Assembly (NCBI RefSeq): GCF_001507435.1 | Contig: NZ_LMWH01000244.1 | Span: forward strand, 10,048-74,047 | DNA length: 64,000 bases | DNA from: Streptomyces sp. NRRL F-5122 | Lineage (GTDB): Bacteria; Actinomycetota; Actinomycetes; Streptomycetales; Streptomycetaceae | Direction of reading: 5' to 3' | Part shown: piece after piece, positions 43,656-52,396 of the stretch | How the letters are laid out: each line of letters begins with the position of its first letter | How positions within the stretch are numbered: the first letter of the stretch is position 1 | Notes under the pieces: model-generated | Told to the model about the DNA's origin: nothing | The model's input: the letters and a program-made list of their open reading frames with translations, nothing else | The model's database searches: none | Translations under genes and position numbers: made by a program

Positions 43656-44477
43656 TCAAGGTTTCACCGCCACACCTGTCGGACGGGTCAGGTGCGGCGC
43701 GGAGTCGAGCCGGGCGAAGTCCACGCTGATCTCGCCCGCGGCCTGCAGAAGGAGCGGCAGGTGGTCGTGGAGCAGTGTCTCCACCGAGGTCTCGGCGGCG
43801 TGCGCGTTGACGTTGACGCTCGCGACGACACGGCCCGACCCGTCGCGCAGCGGTGCGGCCACCGACCGGATGCCCCGCGCCAACTGCTCGTCGGTCATCG
43901 CCCAGCCGCGGGCGCGCACCTCTCGCAGCTCGGCCTCCCACTCCGCACGGTCCGGCCGCCACACGGGGACCAGGCCCGACCGGGTCGGCTCGGCGAGGAC
44001 CCGGGTCACTTCGTCGGGCGGCAGCGCCGCCAGCAGCACCTTGCCCAACGATGTCTGCAGCGCCGGGAACCTGGTGCCGATCTGCACGGCGAGCGTGACG
44101 ATCTTGGGTACGGAGGCCCGGGCGACGTAGACGATGTCCGAGCCGTCGAGCTGGGCGATCGAGCACGACTCGTTCGTGCGCTCGACCAGACGCTCCAGGT
44201 GCGGCCTCGCCACGTCCCACAGCCCCATCGAGCGCACGTAGGCCATGCCCAGGTCGAGCACCCGAGGGGTGAGGGCGAACCCGCCGTCCTGCTGCCGTAC
44301 GTATCCCAACTCGGCCAGGGTCAGCAGGATCCGGCGCGCGGTGGGCCTCGCCAGCCCCGTCGCCTGGGCCATGTCCGTCAGCGACATCACCGGCCGGCGG
44401 GGCTCGAAGGCGGTGATCACCTCGAGCCCTCGGGCCAGCGCTTCGATGAAGTCGGGCCCGGTTCCTTCGCGGGGCAT
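43656..44477 (-). CDS. IclR-family regulator (PcaR/PobR-like) of the catabolic island
   Basis: This 273-residue regulator has the N-terminal winged helix (MSLTDMAQATGLARPTARRILLTLAELGYV in pieces) and the IclR effector domain (LQTSLGKVLLAALPPDEV, RGWAMTDEQLARGIRSVAAPL, SVNVNAHA). The GFALTPRVLDLG linker is typical of regulators of aromatic catabolism. An AGGAGGAG site is 5 nt before the ATG at 44477. It lies 78 nt upstream of the CoA-transferase gene in the same direction. Matching palindromes before its own gene and before neighbours imply autoregulation and control of the cluster. Confidence 0.92.
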   Translation of the reverse strand: MPREGTGPDFIEALARGLEVITAFEPRRPVMSLTDMAQATGLARPTARRILLTLAELGYVRQQDGGFALTPRVLDLGMAYVRSMGLWDVARPHLERLVERTNESCSIAQLDGSDIVYVARASVPKIVTLAVQIGTRFPALQTSLGKVLLAALPPDEVTRVLAEPTRSGLVPVWRPDRAEWEAELREVRARGWAMTDEQLARGIRSVAAPLRDGSGRVVASVNVNAHAAETSVETLLHDHLPLLLQAAGEISVDFARLDSAPHLTRPTGVAVKP

Positions 44478-44506
44478 GGGAACTCCTCCTGCCGATGACA
44501 ACGGTC

Positions 44507-44521
44507 GTCCGCCTCGCGGAC
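44507..44521. promoter_or_regulatory. GTCCGC-N3-GCGGAC palindrome before the iclR gene
   Basis: This has the same arms and spacing as the site at 43597-43611, with CTC in the centre. It lies 29 nt before the iclR start codon in the divergent iclR-amidohydrolase region. It is the likely autoregulatory operator. Confidence 0.7.
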
Positions 44522-44706
44522 AGCCTGACATAGGCACTTTATGCAGCCACGTGGGCTTCGGCACACACAGCAGCGCACCACGGCACCCGCGCCGTCCGCA
44601 CATCGGACACAGGGCAGGTGTTCTGACCACCGAGGATTCGCCTGCGTCCGGTATTGACATCGCCCTGACGCGGACCCACGATCCTCGACAACACTTGACC
44701 GTCATG

Positions 44707-44720
44707 CGGACGTTCGTCCG
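44707..44720. promoter_or_regulatory. Related CGGACG-TT-CGTCCG palindrome before the amidohydrolase gene
   Basis: A perfect 6-bp inverted repeat (CGGACG and CGTCCG around TT) lies 14 nt before the amidohydrolase ATG and shares the GGAC/GTCC core with the two IclR-type palindromes. The arm order is reversed, so it may be a half-site arrangement or a separate element. Confidence 0.5.
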
Positions 44721-44734
44721 AAAGGGAGACAGTG

Positions 44735-46183
44735 ATGAGCCAACCCCTCGAATTCCAGCCGGGACGGGCCGTCGTCTTCCGCAACGGCACTGTGCTTCCC
44801 ATGGACCGGGGCCGTTCTGTGCTCACCGGCACCGACGTGCTCCTGGCCGGCGACCGCATCGCCGCCGTCGGCCCGCGGCTCGCCGTGCCGGACGGGACGG
44901 CCGAGATCGACGCCGAAGGCGGCATCGTCATGCCGGGCATGATCGACACGCACCGGCACATGTGGCAGACGGCGATGCGCGGCTACGGGGCCGACTGGAC
45001 GCTCACCCAGTACTTCGTCTGGTACTACCTCGAGCACGGCAGGGCCTTCCGGCCCGAGGACGTGTACGCCGGGAACCGGCTGGCCGCCGTGGAGGCGCTC
45101 GATGCCGGTGTGACCACCGTCGTGGACTGGTCGCACGGGCTCCAGACAGCCGATCACGCCGACGCGGCGGTCGACGCGCTCCAGTCGGTCCCCGGACGGT
45201 TCGTCCTCGCCTACGGCAACATCCAGCAGGCTCCGGCGGAATGGACCCGGGCGCCGGAGTTCCGGGACTTCGTGCGCCGTCGCATCACGGACGACGACAT
45301 GCTCGGCTTCCAGCTCGCCTTCGATGTGACGGGCGATCCGGAGTTCCCCGAGAAGCCGGCCTTCGAGGCAGCGCGCGAACTGGGCCTGGCCGTGACCACC
45401 CATGCCGGGGTCTGGGGCGCCACCAACGACGACGGCATCCGGCTGATGCACGAGCACGGGTTCATGACACCCGAGACGGTCTATGTGCACGCCTCGACGC
45501 TGTCGGCCGACTCCTACCACCGCATCGCCGCGACGGGCGGCTCGGTCTCGGTGTCCACGGAGAGCGAGCAGAGCGCCGGGCAGGGCTACCCGACCACCTG
45601 GGCGATACGGTCCCACGGCATCCCCGTCTCGCTGTCGATGGACACCAGTGTGTGGTGGAGCGGCGATCTGTTCTCCGCCATGCGCACCACCCTGGGTGCC
45701 GACCGGGCCCGCCAGCATCTGGATGCGCACGGCAGGAACGAGACCGTCACCCACTCGGCGCTGCGCGCGGACCAGGTGGTGGAGTGGGCCACGCTCGGCG
45801 GCGCCAGGGCCCTGGGCCGCGAGAAGGACCTCGGCAGTCTCGAGGTGGGCAGGAAGGCCGACGTCGTCCTGCTGAAGAACGACCACTCCCCGGTCTCGTT
45901 CCCCCTGCTCAACCCCTATGGCCACGTGGCGTTCCAGGCGCAGCGCGGCGACGTCCACACCGTGGTGGTCAACGGGAAGGTGGTCAAGCATGAACACCGC
46001 CTGCTCGGCGTCGACCTCGGCGCGGTACGGCACGAGGTCGAGCAGACCGTGGAGCACCTGCGGTCGACGATCGGCGAGGAGGAGTGGCACAAGGGCATGA
46101 ACCCCGACATCCCCGAGACGAAGGTCCTCGACAACCCGTACACCTACACCGACTACCGCAGCTCCACGACGCACCGGCGCTGA
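44735..46183 (+). CDS. TrzA/AtzB-type amidohydrolase (aminohydrolase superfamily)
   Basis: This 482-residue zinc hydrolase resembles cytosine/8-oxoguanine deaminases and AtzB-like enzymes. Metal ligands are the HxH in PGMIDTHRHMWQTAM, His in TTHAGVWGA, His in VYVHASTLSAD and Asp in SLSMDTSVWWSGD. The C-terminal beta domain (LGSLEVGRKADVVLL) is typical. An AAGGGAG site precedes the ATG; a GTG immediately before it is less likely. Divergent from iclR, it should hydrolyse a C-N or C-Cl bond on a heterocycle. The substrate is unknown. Confidence 0.88.
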   Translation: MSQPLEFQPGRAVVFRNGTVLPMDRGRSVLTGTDVLLAGDRIAAVGPRLAVPDGTAEIDAEGGIVMPGMIDTHRHMWQTAMRGYGADWTLTQYFVWYYLEHGRAFRPEDVYAGNRLAAVEALDAGVTTVVDWSHGLQTADHADAAVDALQSVPGRFVLAYGNIQQAPAEWTRAPEFRDFVRRRITDDDMLGFQLAFDVTGDPEFPEKPAFEAARELGLAVTTHAGVWGATNDDGIRLMHEHGFMTPETVYVHASTLSADSYHRIAATGGSVSVSTESEQSAGQGYPTTWAIRSHGIPVSLSMDTSVWWSGDLFSAMRTTLGADRARQHLDAHGRNETVTHSALRADQVVEWATLGGARALGREKDLGSLEVGRKADVVLLKNDHSPVSFPLLNPYGHVAFQAQRGDVHTVVVNGKVVKHEHRLLGVDLGAVRHEVEQTVEHLRSTIGEEEWHKGMNPDIPETKVLDNPYTYTDYRSSTTHRR

Positions 46184-46223
46184 GTCGCGCGCGGACCGGA
46201 TCGGGACACGGGAGGTCACCGCG

Positions 46224-46760
46224 ATGAGCGTCGGACTGCTGCTGCTGCGCGTGTTGCTCGCCGCCCTGCTGTTCGGGCACGCGACCCAGAAGCTGCGTGG
46301 CTGGTTCGGCGGTTCGGGACGTGCCGCCACCGGCGCGATCTTCGAACAGTGGGGGTTCGTGCCCGGTGCCCGGATGGTGCTGGTGGCCGGACTGGCGGAG
46401 CTCCTGGGCGCCGCCTCGCTCGCGGCGGGCCTGCTGACGCCCGGGGGCTGTGCGCTCGTCGTCGGCACGATGACGGTGGCCGCGGTGGCGACGTCGGTCA
46501 ACGGATTCTGGGCCCAACGGGGCGGCTGCGAGGTCCCGTTCTGGTACGGCGCCGCGGCGGTGGTACTCGCGTTCACCGGCCCGGGTCCCTGGTCGCTCGA
46601 TGCCGGCCTGGGGCTGCGCTGGTCTCCCGGCTACGCCTGGGGCATCGCCGCATCGGCGCTCGGACTGCTCGCCTCCGCAGTCCCCCTCGCCTCGCGTGCG
46701 CGGGTCCCGCGCGAGAGGAGGCCGACCGCACCGCAGGGCGAGGACCCGGCAGACGTCTGA
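46224..46760 (+). CDS. DoxX-family membrane protein
   Basis: This 178-residue protein has four membrane segments and the DoxX pattern: LLLLRVLLAALLFGHATQKL, ARMVLVAGLAELLGAASLAAGLL, ALVVGTMTVAAVAT and VPFWYGAAAVVLAFTGPGPWSLD. DoxX proteins relate to thiol-stress and quinol-linked complexes. It follows the amidohydrolase by 40 nt in the same direction, so it is likely its operon partner. A terminator hairpin follows. Confidence 0.9.
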   Translation: MSVGLLLLRVLLAALLFGHATQKLRGWFGGSGRAATGAIFEQWGFVPGARMVLVAGLAELLGAASLAAGLLTPGGCALVVGTMTVAAVATSVNGFWAQRGGCEVPFWYGAAAVVLAFTGPGPWSLDAGLGLRWSPGYAWGIAASALGLLASAVPLASRARVPRERRPTAPQGEDPADV

Positions 46761-46768
46761 TCGCCTGA

Positions 46769-46804
46769 GCGGCCCCCGTCCCTCCCCTCCGGGGCGGGGG
46801 CCGC
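46769..46804. terminator. Bidirectional terminator between doxX-like and iorA-like genes
   Basis: Perfect 10-bp arms GCGGCCCCCG and CGGGGGCCGC with a 16-nt loop lie between two convergent stop codons. Confidence 0.8.
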
Positions 46805-46815
46805 CGCTCCTGGCG

Positions 46816-47292
46816 TCAGTACTTCGCCGCCCCGGCCACGATCGCCTCCCGGATGCGGTGATACGTCCCGCAGCGGCAGATGTTGCGGATCTCGTCGAGT
46901 TCGGCCTCGCCGATCTCACGCCCCTCCTCGCGAGCCTGACGCACCTTCGCGACGGCGGCCATGATCTGGCCGGGCTGGCAGTAGCCGCACTGGGCGACGT
47001 CGTGCTCGAGCCACGCCTCCTGCATCGGGTGCAGCTCCCTGCCGACGGTGGCGGGCAGGCCCTCGATGGTGGTGATCTCGTCGTCCGGCCCGATGTCCTT
47101 CACCGGCACCGAACAGGGGTTGAACGCCTTGCCGTTGATATGGCTCGTGCAGGCCTGGCACACGCCGAGCCCGCAGCCGTACTTCGGCCCGGTGACGCCC
47201 AGGACGTCCCGGAGCACCCACAGCAGTCGCACGTCGTCCTCGATGTCCACGGTGACGGGTTTGCCGTTGAGGATGAAGGTGTGTCGGGGCAC
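46816..47292 (-). CDS. iorA: IorA-like [2Fe-2S] subunit of a molybdenum hydroxylase
   Basis: This 158-residue electron-transfer subunit has two [2Fe-2S] sites: GCGLGVCQACTSHINGKAFNPC (in parts, N-terminal plant-type) and CGYCQPGQI with CRCGTYHRI (C-terminal). This matches small subunits of isoquinoline 1-oxidoreductase and xanthine dehydrogenase type. The GTG start has AGGAG 5 nt upstream and lies 8 nt after the stop of the large-subunit gene. There is no FAD subunit, as in IorAB, so electrons probably pass to a cytochrome or quinone. Confidence 0.93.
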   Translation of the reverse strand: MPRHTFILNGKPVTVDIEDDVRLLWVLRDVLGVTGPKYGCGLGVCQACTSHINGKAFNPCSVPVKDIGPDDEITTIEGLPATVGRELHPMQEAWLEHDVAQCGYCQPGQIMAAVAKVRQAREEGREIGEAELDEIRNICRCGTYHRIREAIVAGAAKY

Positions 47293-47300
47293 GTGGACTC

Positions 47301-49637
47301 CTAGAAGGCGCGGCTCAGACCGTCGGTGGGCGACGCGGGGACGGGCGGCGTGGTCGGCAGCGGCTCGAAGCCGAGCGGTTCGCCGTGGTTGATCGGGAAG
47401 GTCGTCGGCATCGTGCCGGTGGCGCGGCCGTAGGCGCAGGCCACGGCTGCCATCGCGCCCGCGACGGCCAGTTCACCCGCTCCGCCGGGGTGCCCCGTCG
47501 TCGGCGGCATGACGACGATCTCCAGCTCCGGCGGCGTGTTCCACTGACGGGTGTAGAAGTAGTTGTCCCAACTGCCCTCCAGGAAATACCCGTTGTCGAG
47601 GTGCAGGCCGGAACTGAGCGTGAGCGCGATACCGTCCATGATGCCGCCCATCATCTGGGCCTCGAGGCCACGCGGGTTGACGGCAAGACCCACGTCCACC
47701 GCGCAGACGACCCTGGTGACACGGGGTCCAGTGTAGGCGTCGCGAATCTTCCGGCCGGTGGTCTGCGGTCGGCAGTCGATCTCGGCGAGGACGGCGACGT
47801 ACGCGTGGTACTCGGGGTGGATCGCGATGCCCTGTGCCGTACCGGAGGGCATGCTGCGTCCCCAGCCTCCCACTTCGGCGGCCTTGTCCAGAACGGCCCG
47901 CGCCCGGGCGTCCTTGAGGAAGGCGCGGCGTACGGCGTAGGGGTCCTTGCCCAGCCGTTTCGCCAGCTCGTCCACCACGAGCTCCTGCGCGCAGCGCACG
48001 TTGGGCGAGTAGATGTTGCGCATGGAACCGGTGTTGAACCCTTGGTCGGTCTCGCTGAGCAGCTGGGTGACGACACCGAAGTTGTAGGGGGTCTGCTGGG
48101 TGAGAGTGAAGATCGTCTCCGAGAAGGCGAGGCCGCCGACGGGCAGCCTTGCGGCCTCGGAGGTGATGATCTCGCCCACGCCATGACCGAAGTCGGTGGA
48201 CACGGACGTGTGGCGCTGGTCGTAGGTGAGCACCTGGCCGAGCGCGTAGGTGGCCCGGACCCGCGAGGTGGACATGGGGTGGGTGCGGCCCTGGCGGAAG
48301 TCGTCGGTGCGGTGCCACATAAGCTTGACCGGTTTGCCCATGGCCCTGGAGATCTCGGCGGCCTCGGCGGCGGCGTCGTGGAACAGCTTGCGCCCGAAGG
48401 ATCCACCGCCCTCGGTGACATGGACCTTGACCGCGGTGACCGGAAGACCGAGTTCCAGCGCGATCTGCTCCTGCGCGGTGATCGGCGATTTCAGGCTGGC
48501 CCAGATCTCGGCGGAGTCCTTCCGCACGTCGGCCACCGCGCAGTTGGTCTCCAGCGCGCTGTTGCTGGCGAAGTGGAAGGTGAAGCGGGCATCGACGGAC
48601 CTGGTGAGCAGATCGAGGGCGGGCAGCGGGAGTTCGGCCCTGCGCAACTCGCCGCGCACGGTGTCGTCGGACTTGCCCTCCGCGGTGCCCGGCCCCCAGT
48701 CGACCTCCAGGGCGCGGACCGCGTCGATGCACTGCCCGAAGGTGCGGCCGCGCACGGCGACACCGGTGGAGACCGTGACGACGTCCGTGATGCCCGGCAG
48801 TGCCCGTACCTCCGCCAGGTTCGCCACGGAGCGGACCGTACCGTTGACGGTCGGTGGGCGGCACACCATCGTGGGCAGCGCGCCCGGCACCTGGAGGTCC
48901 ATCGCGAACCGCTTGCGTCCGGTGATCGCTTCGAGTGCGTCGAGGCGTCGCTGCGGGGTCCCGATGACCTTGAAGTCCGACGGTTCCTTGAGGGCCACCG
49001 AGACCTGACCGGTGGTCACCGATGCCGCCTTGGCGGCCAGCTCGCCGTAGCCGAGGCTTCTGCCGGTCAGCGCGGAGGTGATGACCCCGGCCTTCGCGGT
49101 CAGGGTGTCGATCGCCTCGCCCAGTTCGAGGGCCGCCGCCTTCAGCAGCCGCCCGCGGGCGACGGCGGCCGCGACGCGGATCGGTGTGAAGGTGGAGATC
49201 GTGGTGTTCGACCCGCCGGTGAGCTGGTTGAACAGCAGCTCCGGCCGGGCGTCGGCGAGCGACACCCGGATCCGGTCCACGGGGAGGTCCAGTTCCTCCG
49301 CGATGAGCATGGCACTGGAGGTGGTGATGCCCTGTCCGACCTCGGCCCGCGGCAGCGCGAACGATGCCGTGCCGTCGGCGTCGATCCGAATCGTGATCAG
49401 GTTCGCTGTGGGCAGGGTGGCATGGGTGAGCATGTCGTTGAGGTCGTAGATCTCGGCCGGCCCCGGCAGGGAGGGCACCGCCGCGGCGGCCTCCGTGGGA
49501 GCCAGGACGCCCTCACCCAGCTGGGCCGCCACGGTCAGGGTCGAGGCGGCCACCACATATCCCAGGAACCTTCGGCGTCCGATGCCGTCCGGCTCGACGT
49601 CGGTCCCGCGCTGCTGCGGGCGGCGGTGAGATTCCAT
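47301..49637 (-). CDS. iorB: IorB-like molybdopterin subunit of a molybdenum hydroxylase
   Basis: This 778-residue subunit would hydroxylate N-heteroaromatic rings or aldehydes using water at a Mo-cytosine-dinucleotide site. A Tat signal is clear (GRRRFLGYVVAASTLTVAAQ at about residues 20-39), so the heterodimer is exported with iorA riding along. Motifs include PRAEVGQGITTSSAMLIAEEL, TGGSNTTI, TEGGGSFGRKL, SMRNIYSPN and GGAGELAVAGAMAAVA with the catalytic Glu. ATG 49637 follows a GGGAG site; the longer frame to 49733 is rejected. Family knowledge fits isoquinoline or quinoline-type substrates. Confidence 0.92.
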   Translation of the reverse strand: MESHRRPQQRGTDVEPDGIGRRRFLGYVVAASTLTVAAQLGEGVLAPTEAAAAVPSLPGPAEIYDLNDMLTHATLPTANLITIRIDADGTASFALPRAEVGQGITTSSAMLIAEELDLPVDRIRVSLADARPELLFNQLTGGSNTTISTFTPIRVAAAVARGRLLKAAALELGEAIDTLTAKAGVITSALTGRSLGYGELAAKAASVTTGQVSVALKEPSDFKVIGTPQRRLDALEAITGRKRFAMDLQVPGALPTMVCRPPTVNGTVRSVANLAEVRALPGITDVVTVSTGVAVRGRTFGQCIDAVRALEVDWGPGTAEGKSDDTVRGELRRAELPLPALDLLTRSVDARFTFHFASNSALETNCAVADVRKDSAEIWASLKSPITAQEQIALELGLPVTAVKVHVTEGGGSFGRKLFHDAAAEAAEISRAMGKPVKLMWHRTDDFRQGRTHPMSTSRVRATYALGQVLTYDQRHTSVSTDFGHGVGEIITSEAARLPVGGLAFSETIFTLTQQTPYNFGVVTQLLSETDQGFNTGSMRNIYSPNVRCAQELVVDELAKRLGKDPYAVRRAFLKDARARAVLDKAAEVGGWGRSMPSGTAQGIAIHPEYHAYVAVLAEIDCRPQTTGRKIRDAYTGPRVTRVVCAVDVGLAVNPRGLEAQMMGGIMDGIALTLSSGLHLDNGYFLEGSWDNYFYTRQWNTPPELEIVVMPPTTGHPGGAGELAVAGAMAAVACAYGRATGTMPTTFPINHGEPLGFEPLPTTPPVPASPTDGLSRAF

Positions 49638-50235
49638 CGGCTGTACTCCCGACCACGAAGTGGAGTGTGCCCGGACATGTCGCAAGGCAGGCACGGAGGC
49701 GCCCGTCGGCACGGGAGCTACCGTTCCGTTCACGGCGGCTCTTGACTGTGCACGGCCGACGTGCGCTCCGGAAGATCCCGGCAGCGCATCTCCACGTAAA
49801 CCTCACGTCACATCACAGGGAAAGCGACGGGCGCAGGGGCAGGCCGGGCCCGTCCTCCCGGTTCGGTCCGCCCCGGAGACGGGACGCGTGCGTTCGGTAC
49901 CGTCGGCTCGAGGCCCATGACGAGGACGGTTTCACCGGCCTGGTCACGCGGGTTCCCTACTGTCACCCCGCCGCCATGCTCGACGCGTTGGACCACCGGT
50001 GGCCATGCGGCTTCGGCCGCTTCGAGACCACCAACCGGAAGCCCGCCATCATCCGGTTCACCGAACAGCAGGCCGACCGATGCCCTGGGGCATCCGGCAG
50101 AAGATCCGGCGAGGACCAGGCCGCGGAGGACGGCGGCAGCCGGCTCGGGGACGTTCGTGGATCAGAGCCCGCATCCGACTACCCGCACTGCCGGTCGGCG
50201 ACGGCAGCGCCTCCGCCGGCAGTGCGAGTTCGCCC
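49638..50235. other. Gene-poor region with a possible short gene remnant
   Basis: About 600 bases separate iorB from the PLP-enzyme gene. On the + strand near 49915-50110 a frame reads HDEDGFTGLVTRVPYCH and later CGFGRFETTNRKPAIIRFT with good third-position GC. It has no ribosome site and fits no family I recognise. It may be a decayed gene fragment. The rest shows nothing notable. Confidence 0.3.
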
Positions 50236-51465
50236 TCAATGACGGGCAGCGCGAGCCCATTCGCCGAGGACGGGGACACAGGACTCGGCGAAGTACTCGT
50301 AGTCGGCGGGGGTGTTGTAGACATGGGCGGACACCCGCAGATAACCGATGCCGTCGAAGCTGGTGAAGGCCGCCTCCACGCCCAGTTCCCCGGCCGCGCG
50401 GTCGCGCAGCGCGTCGGCTGCGATGCGGGTGGGACCCAGGCCGTCCGGCAGCCGTACCAGCCGCATTCCGGGAACCGGCATGCCCACGTCGACGGCATCA
50501 CCGGAGGTGCCGGTCAGATCGGCGATCGCAGCGCCGATCACGTACGCGGCATAGTCGGCCAGCTCGTCCATGTAACGGCGTGCGTTCTCCCAACCCCAGG
50601 TGCGTTCGACGAAGTCGAGGCTCGTAGGTGCGGAGAGGTAGGCGGTCGCGTCGAGCGTGCCCTGCTGGTCGAAGCGGTCGGGATACGGGTCGGCCGCCCC
50701 CCACGAGTCGATCAGGGGGTACAACTGGTCGCGCAGCGGGCCGCGGGCGACCAGCGCAGCCGTGCCGCGCGGCGCGCAACCCCACTTGTGCAGATTGCCG
50801 ACCCAGAAGTCGCAGGTCGCCTGCGAGAGCGGTGAGGCGAGCAGACCGGGGGCGTGCGCGCCGTCCACGAGCAGTGGGATGCCGCGGCTCCGGGCCGCCT
50901 CGCCGATCCGCTCCACCGGCATACGGCGCGCGGTGGCCGAGGTGATGTGGTCGACCACGACCAGGTCGGTGCCCTCCCCCATCTCGGCGATCACGGCCGC
51001 GGCCGCCTGCTCCTCGTCCGCGTCCAGCGGCACCCGAGCGGTGCGGACCCGGCCGCCCCAACGGCGCGCCAGCCGCTCCGCGCCCATGGTGACGGCCCCG
51101 TAGCCGTGGTCGGTGACGACGATCTCTCCACCACGACGGCGGGCAAGGGCGGCGAACACGACGCTGGCGCCAGCGCTCGCGTTCGGGACCAGCGCGAGGT
51201 CGTCGGCGTCGGCCCCGAGGTAAGCGGCGAGCTCGACCCGGGTGGCGGCGATCCGCTGCGGCAGTGTCGGGAACCACACCACGGGCGCGCGTTCCATCTC
51301 CGCACGCAGCTCCTCCTGGCGCCGCTGGGCCACCAGGGGGACCGCGCCGAAGGAACCGTGGTTCAGGTGCTTCAGGCCGGGGTCCAGTGACCAGGCCTGC
51401 GCGGCGGGCGCTCCGTCGGCCAGCAGCAGGGGGTGAGGTGCGGTGATGACCTCGGACTCGCTCAC
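50236..51465 (-). CDS. Isopenicillin-N-epimerase-like PLP enzyme (class V fold)
   Basis: This 409-residue PLP enzyme has LNHGSFGAVPLVAQRRQEELRAEME (in parts), NASAGASVVFAALAR, VVDHITSATARRMPVE, VDGAHAPGLLASPL and the Schiff-base Lys in GNLHKWGCAPRGTAAL. This is the isopenicillin-N-epimerase-like branch, whose members catalyse epimerisation, desulfurisation or ergothioneine-type C-S cleavage. The GTG at 51465 has a GGGAG site close by (4-5 nt). It is divergent from a FadR-type regulator, which probably controls it. Confidence 0.88.
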   Translation of the reverse strand: MSESEVITAPHPLLLADGAPAAQAWSLDPGLKHLNHGSFGAVPLVAQRRQEELRAEMERAPVVWFPTLPQRIAATRVELAAYLGADADDLALVPNASAGASVVFAALARRRGGEIVVTDHGYGAVTMGAERLARRWGGRVRTARVPLDADEEQAAAAVIAEMGEGTDLVVVDHITSATARRMPVERIGEAARSRGIPLLVDGAHAPGLLASPLSQATCDFWVGNLHKWGCAPRGTAALVARGPLRDQLYPLIDSWGAADPYPDRFDQQGTLDATAYLSAPTSLDFVERTWGWENARRYMDELADYAAYVIGAAIADLTGTSGDAVDVGMPVPGMRLVRLPDGLGPTRIAADALRDRAAGELGVEAAFTSFDGIGYLRVSAHVYNTPADYEYFAESCVPVLGEWARAARH

Positions 51466-51519
51466 GTGACTCCCTATCCACCGGGCCGGAACAGTCAGAG
51501 GACAGCACCCGGAGACATA

Positions 51520-51585
51520 TGATGACTCCGCATGTTGACATGACAACTTCTCCGGATGCAAGGGATCACAAGGACGGAGTCATCA
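51520..51585. promoter_or_regulatory. Long-spaced perfect inverted repeat in the PLP-enzyme/regulator region
   Basis: TGATGACTCCG (51520-51530) and CGGAGTCATCA (51575-51585) are perfect 11-bp inverted copies 44 nt apart. Between them CATGT-TG-ACATG (51531-51542) forms a further small palindrome. They lie between divergent genes and are likely paired operators for the GntR/FadR protein, possibly looping. Confidence 0.6.
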
Positions 51586-51691
51586 GATGACTTTCGTCGA
51601 CAGCGCAGGGCGTCCAGCGGCCCACCGCACCGCGCCGACGGGCTTGCGCGCCCATCGCCTCAGCCCGTCCGGGGAGAACTGAGGGGGTCGG

Positions 51692-52396
51692 ATGTCCGCA
51701 GTCGAGAAGGCTTTCCACGGTCTACGGCACATGATCGCCACGGGCCGTCTCGGGCCGGGTGAGCGCATCCCGCCGGAAGGCGAGCTGTGCGAGGAGCTGG
51801 GTGTCTCACGCGGATCGCTGCGCGAGGCCGTACGGATGCTCGCCGCCCTGGGAGTGATCGAGCCGCGGCACGGCTCGGGCACCTATGTCTCCCGGCTCAG
51901 GCCCGAGGACGTCATCGGCAGTCTCTCGCTGACCCTCGAACTCCTGCCCCTCTCGGGTCTGCTGGAGGTGTACGAGATCCGGCGTGTGCTGGAGGCCCAC
52001 GTCGCGGCCCAGGCCGCGGCGCGCTCGACGCCTGAGACCGTACGCACGCTCTTCTCGCTCATCGAGGAGATGGAGAACACCGACGACCCCGCCCTGGCCT
52101 CCGAACTCGACCATCGCTTCCACGCGGAGATCGCGCGGGTCGGCGGCAACCCCACCCTGGCCTCCCTTCTGTCGGTTTTCCGCGCCCGCTCCCGCAAGTA
52201 CCAGGTCTTCACGCTGCCCGAGGGCTCCGCACTGCGCGCCAAGAGCGACGAGGACCACCGTGTCCTGGCCGGCGCCATCGCCGACCGCGACCCCGCGGCG
52301 GCCGCCGGGGCCGCCCAGGCCCACGTGGCGCAGACGGAGCGGTGGCTGCGTACTTTCACTCCTCCCGTGGAGTACAACGAGGACACGCCCGGCTGA
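51692..52396 (+). CDS. GntR/FadR-family regulator with FCD domain
   Basis: This 234-residue regulator has the winged helix (LRHMIATGRLGPGERIPPEGELCEELGVSRGSLREAVRML in parts; GVIEPRHGSGTYV) and an all-helical FCD ligand domain carrying the metal-site pattern Asp/His (ELDHRFHAEIAR, KSDEDHRVLAGAIADRD). Such regulators sense small acids. The ATG follows a GAGGGGG-type site. It is divergent from the PLP-enzyme gene and probably represses it through the repeats in between. Confidence 0.92.
   Translation: MSAVEKAFHGLRHMIATGRLGPGERIPPEGELCEELGVSRGSLREAVRMLAALGVIEPRHGSGTYVSRLRPEDVIGSLSLTLELLPLSGLLEVYEIRRVLEAHVAAQAAARSTPETVRTLFSLIEEMENTDDPALASELDHRFHAEIARVGGNPTLASLLSVFRARSRKYQVFTLPEGSALRAKSDEDHRVLAGAIADRDPAAAAGAAQAHVAQTERWLRTFTPPVEYNEDTPG

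Noticed and set aside
34958..49637. Secondary-metabolite biosynthetic cluster (P450, flavin oxygenase, PLP enzymes)
   Set aside because: No PKS, NRPS, terpene or RiPP core gene is present; the mix of dioxygenase, CoA lyase, IclR and Mo hydroxylase fits catabolism better.
47385..49745. Long rightward frame opposite iorB
   Set aside because: It is antisense to a clear molybdenum hydroxylase gene, with Gly/Arg/His-rich composition and no recognisable motif.
49915..50112. Possible short + strand gene (FETTNRKPAIIRFT region)
   Set aside because: No ribosome site, no clear start and no recognised family; left as a possible remnant only.
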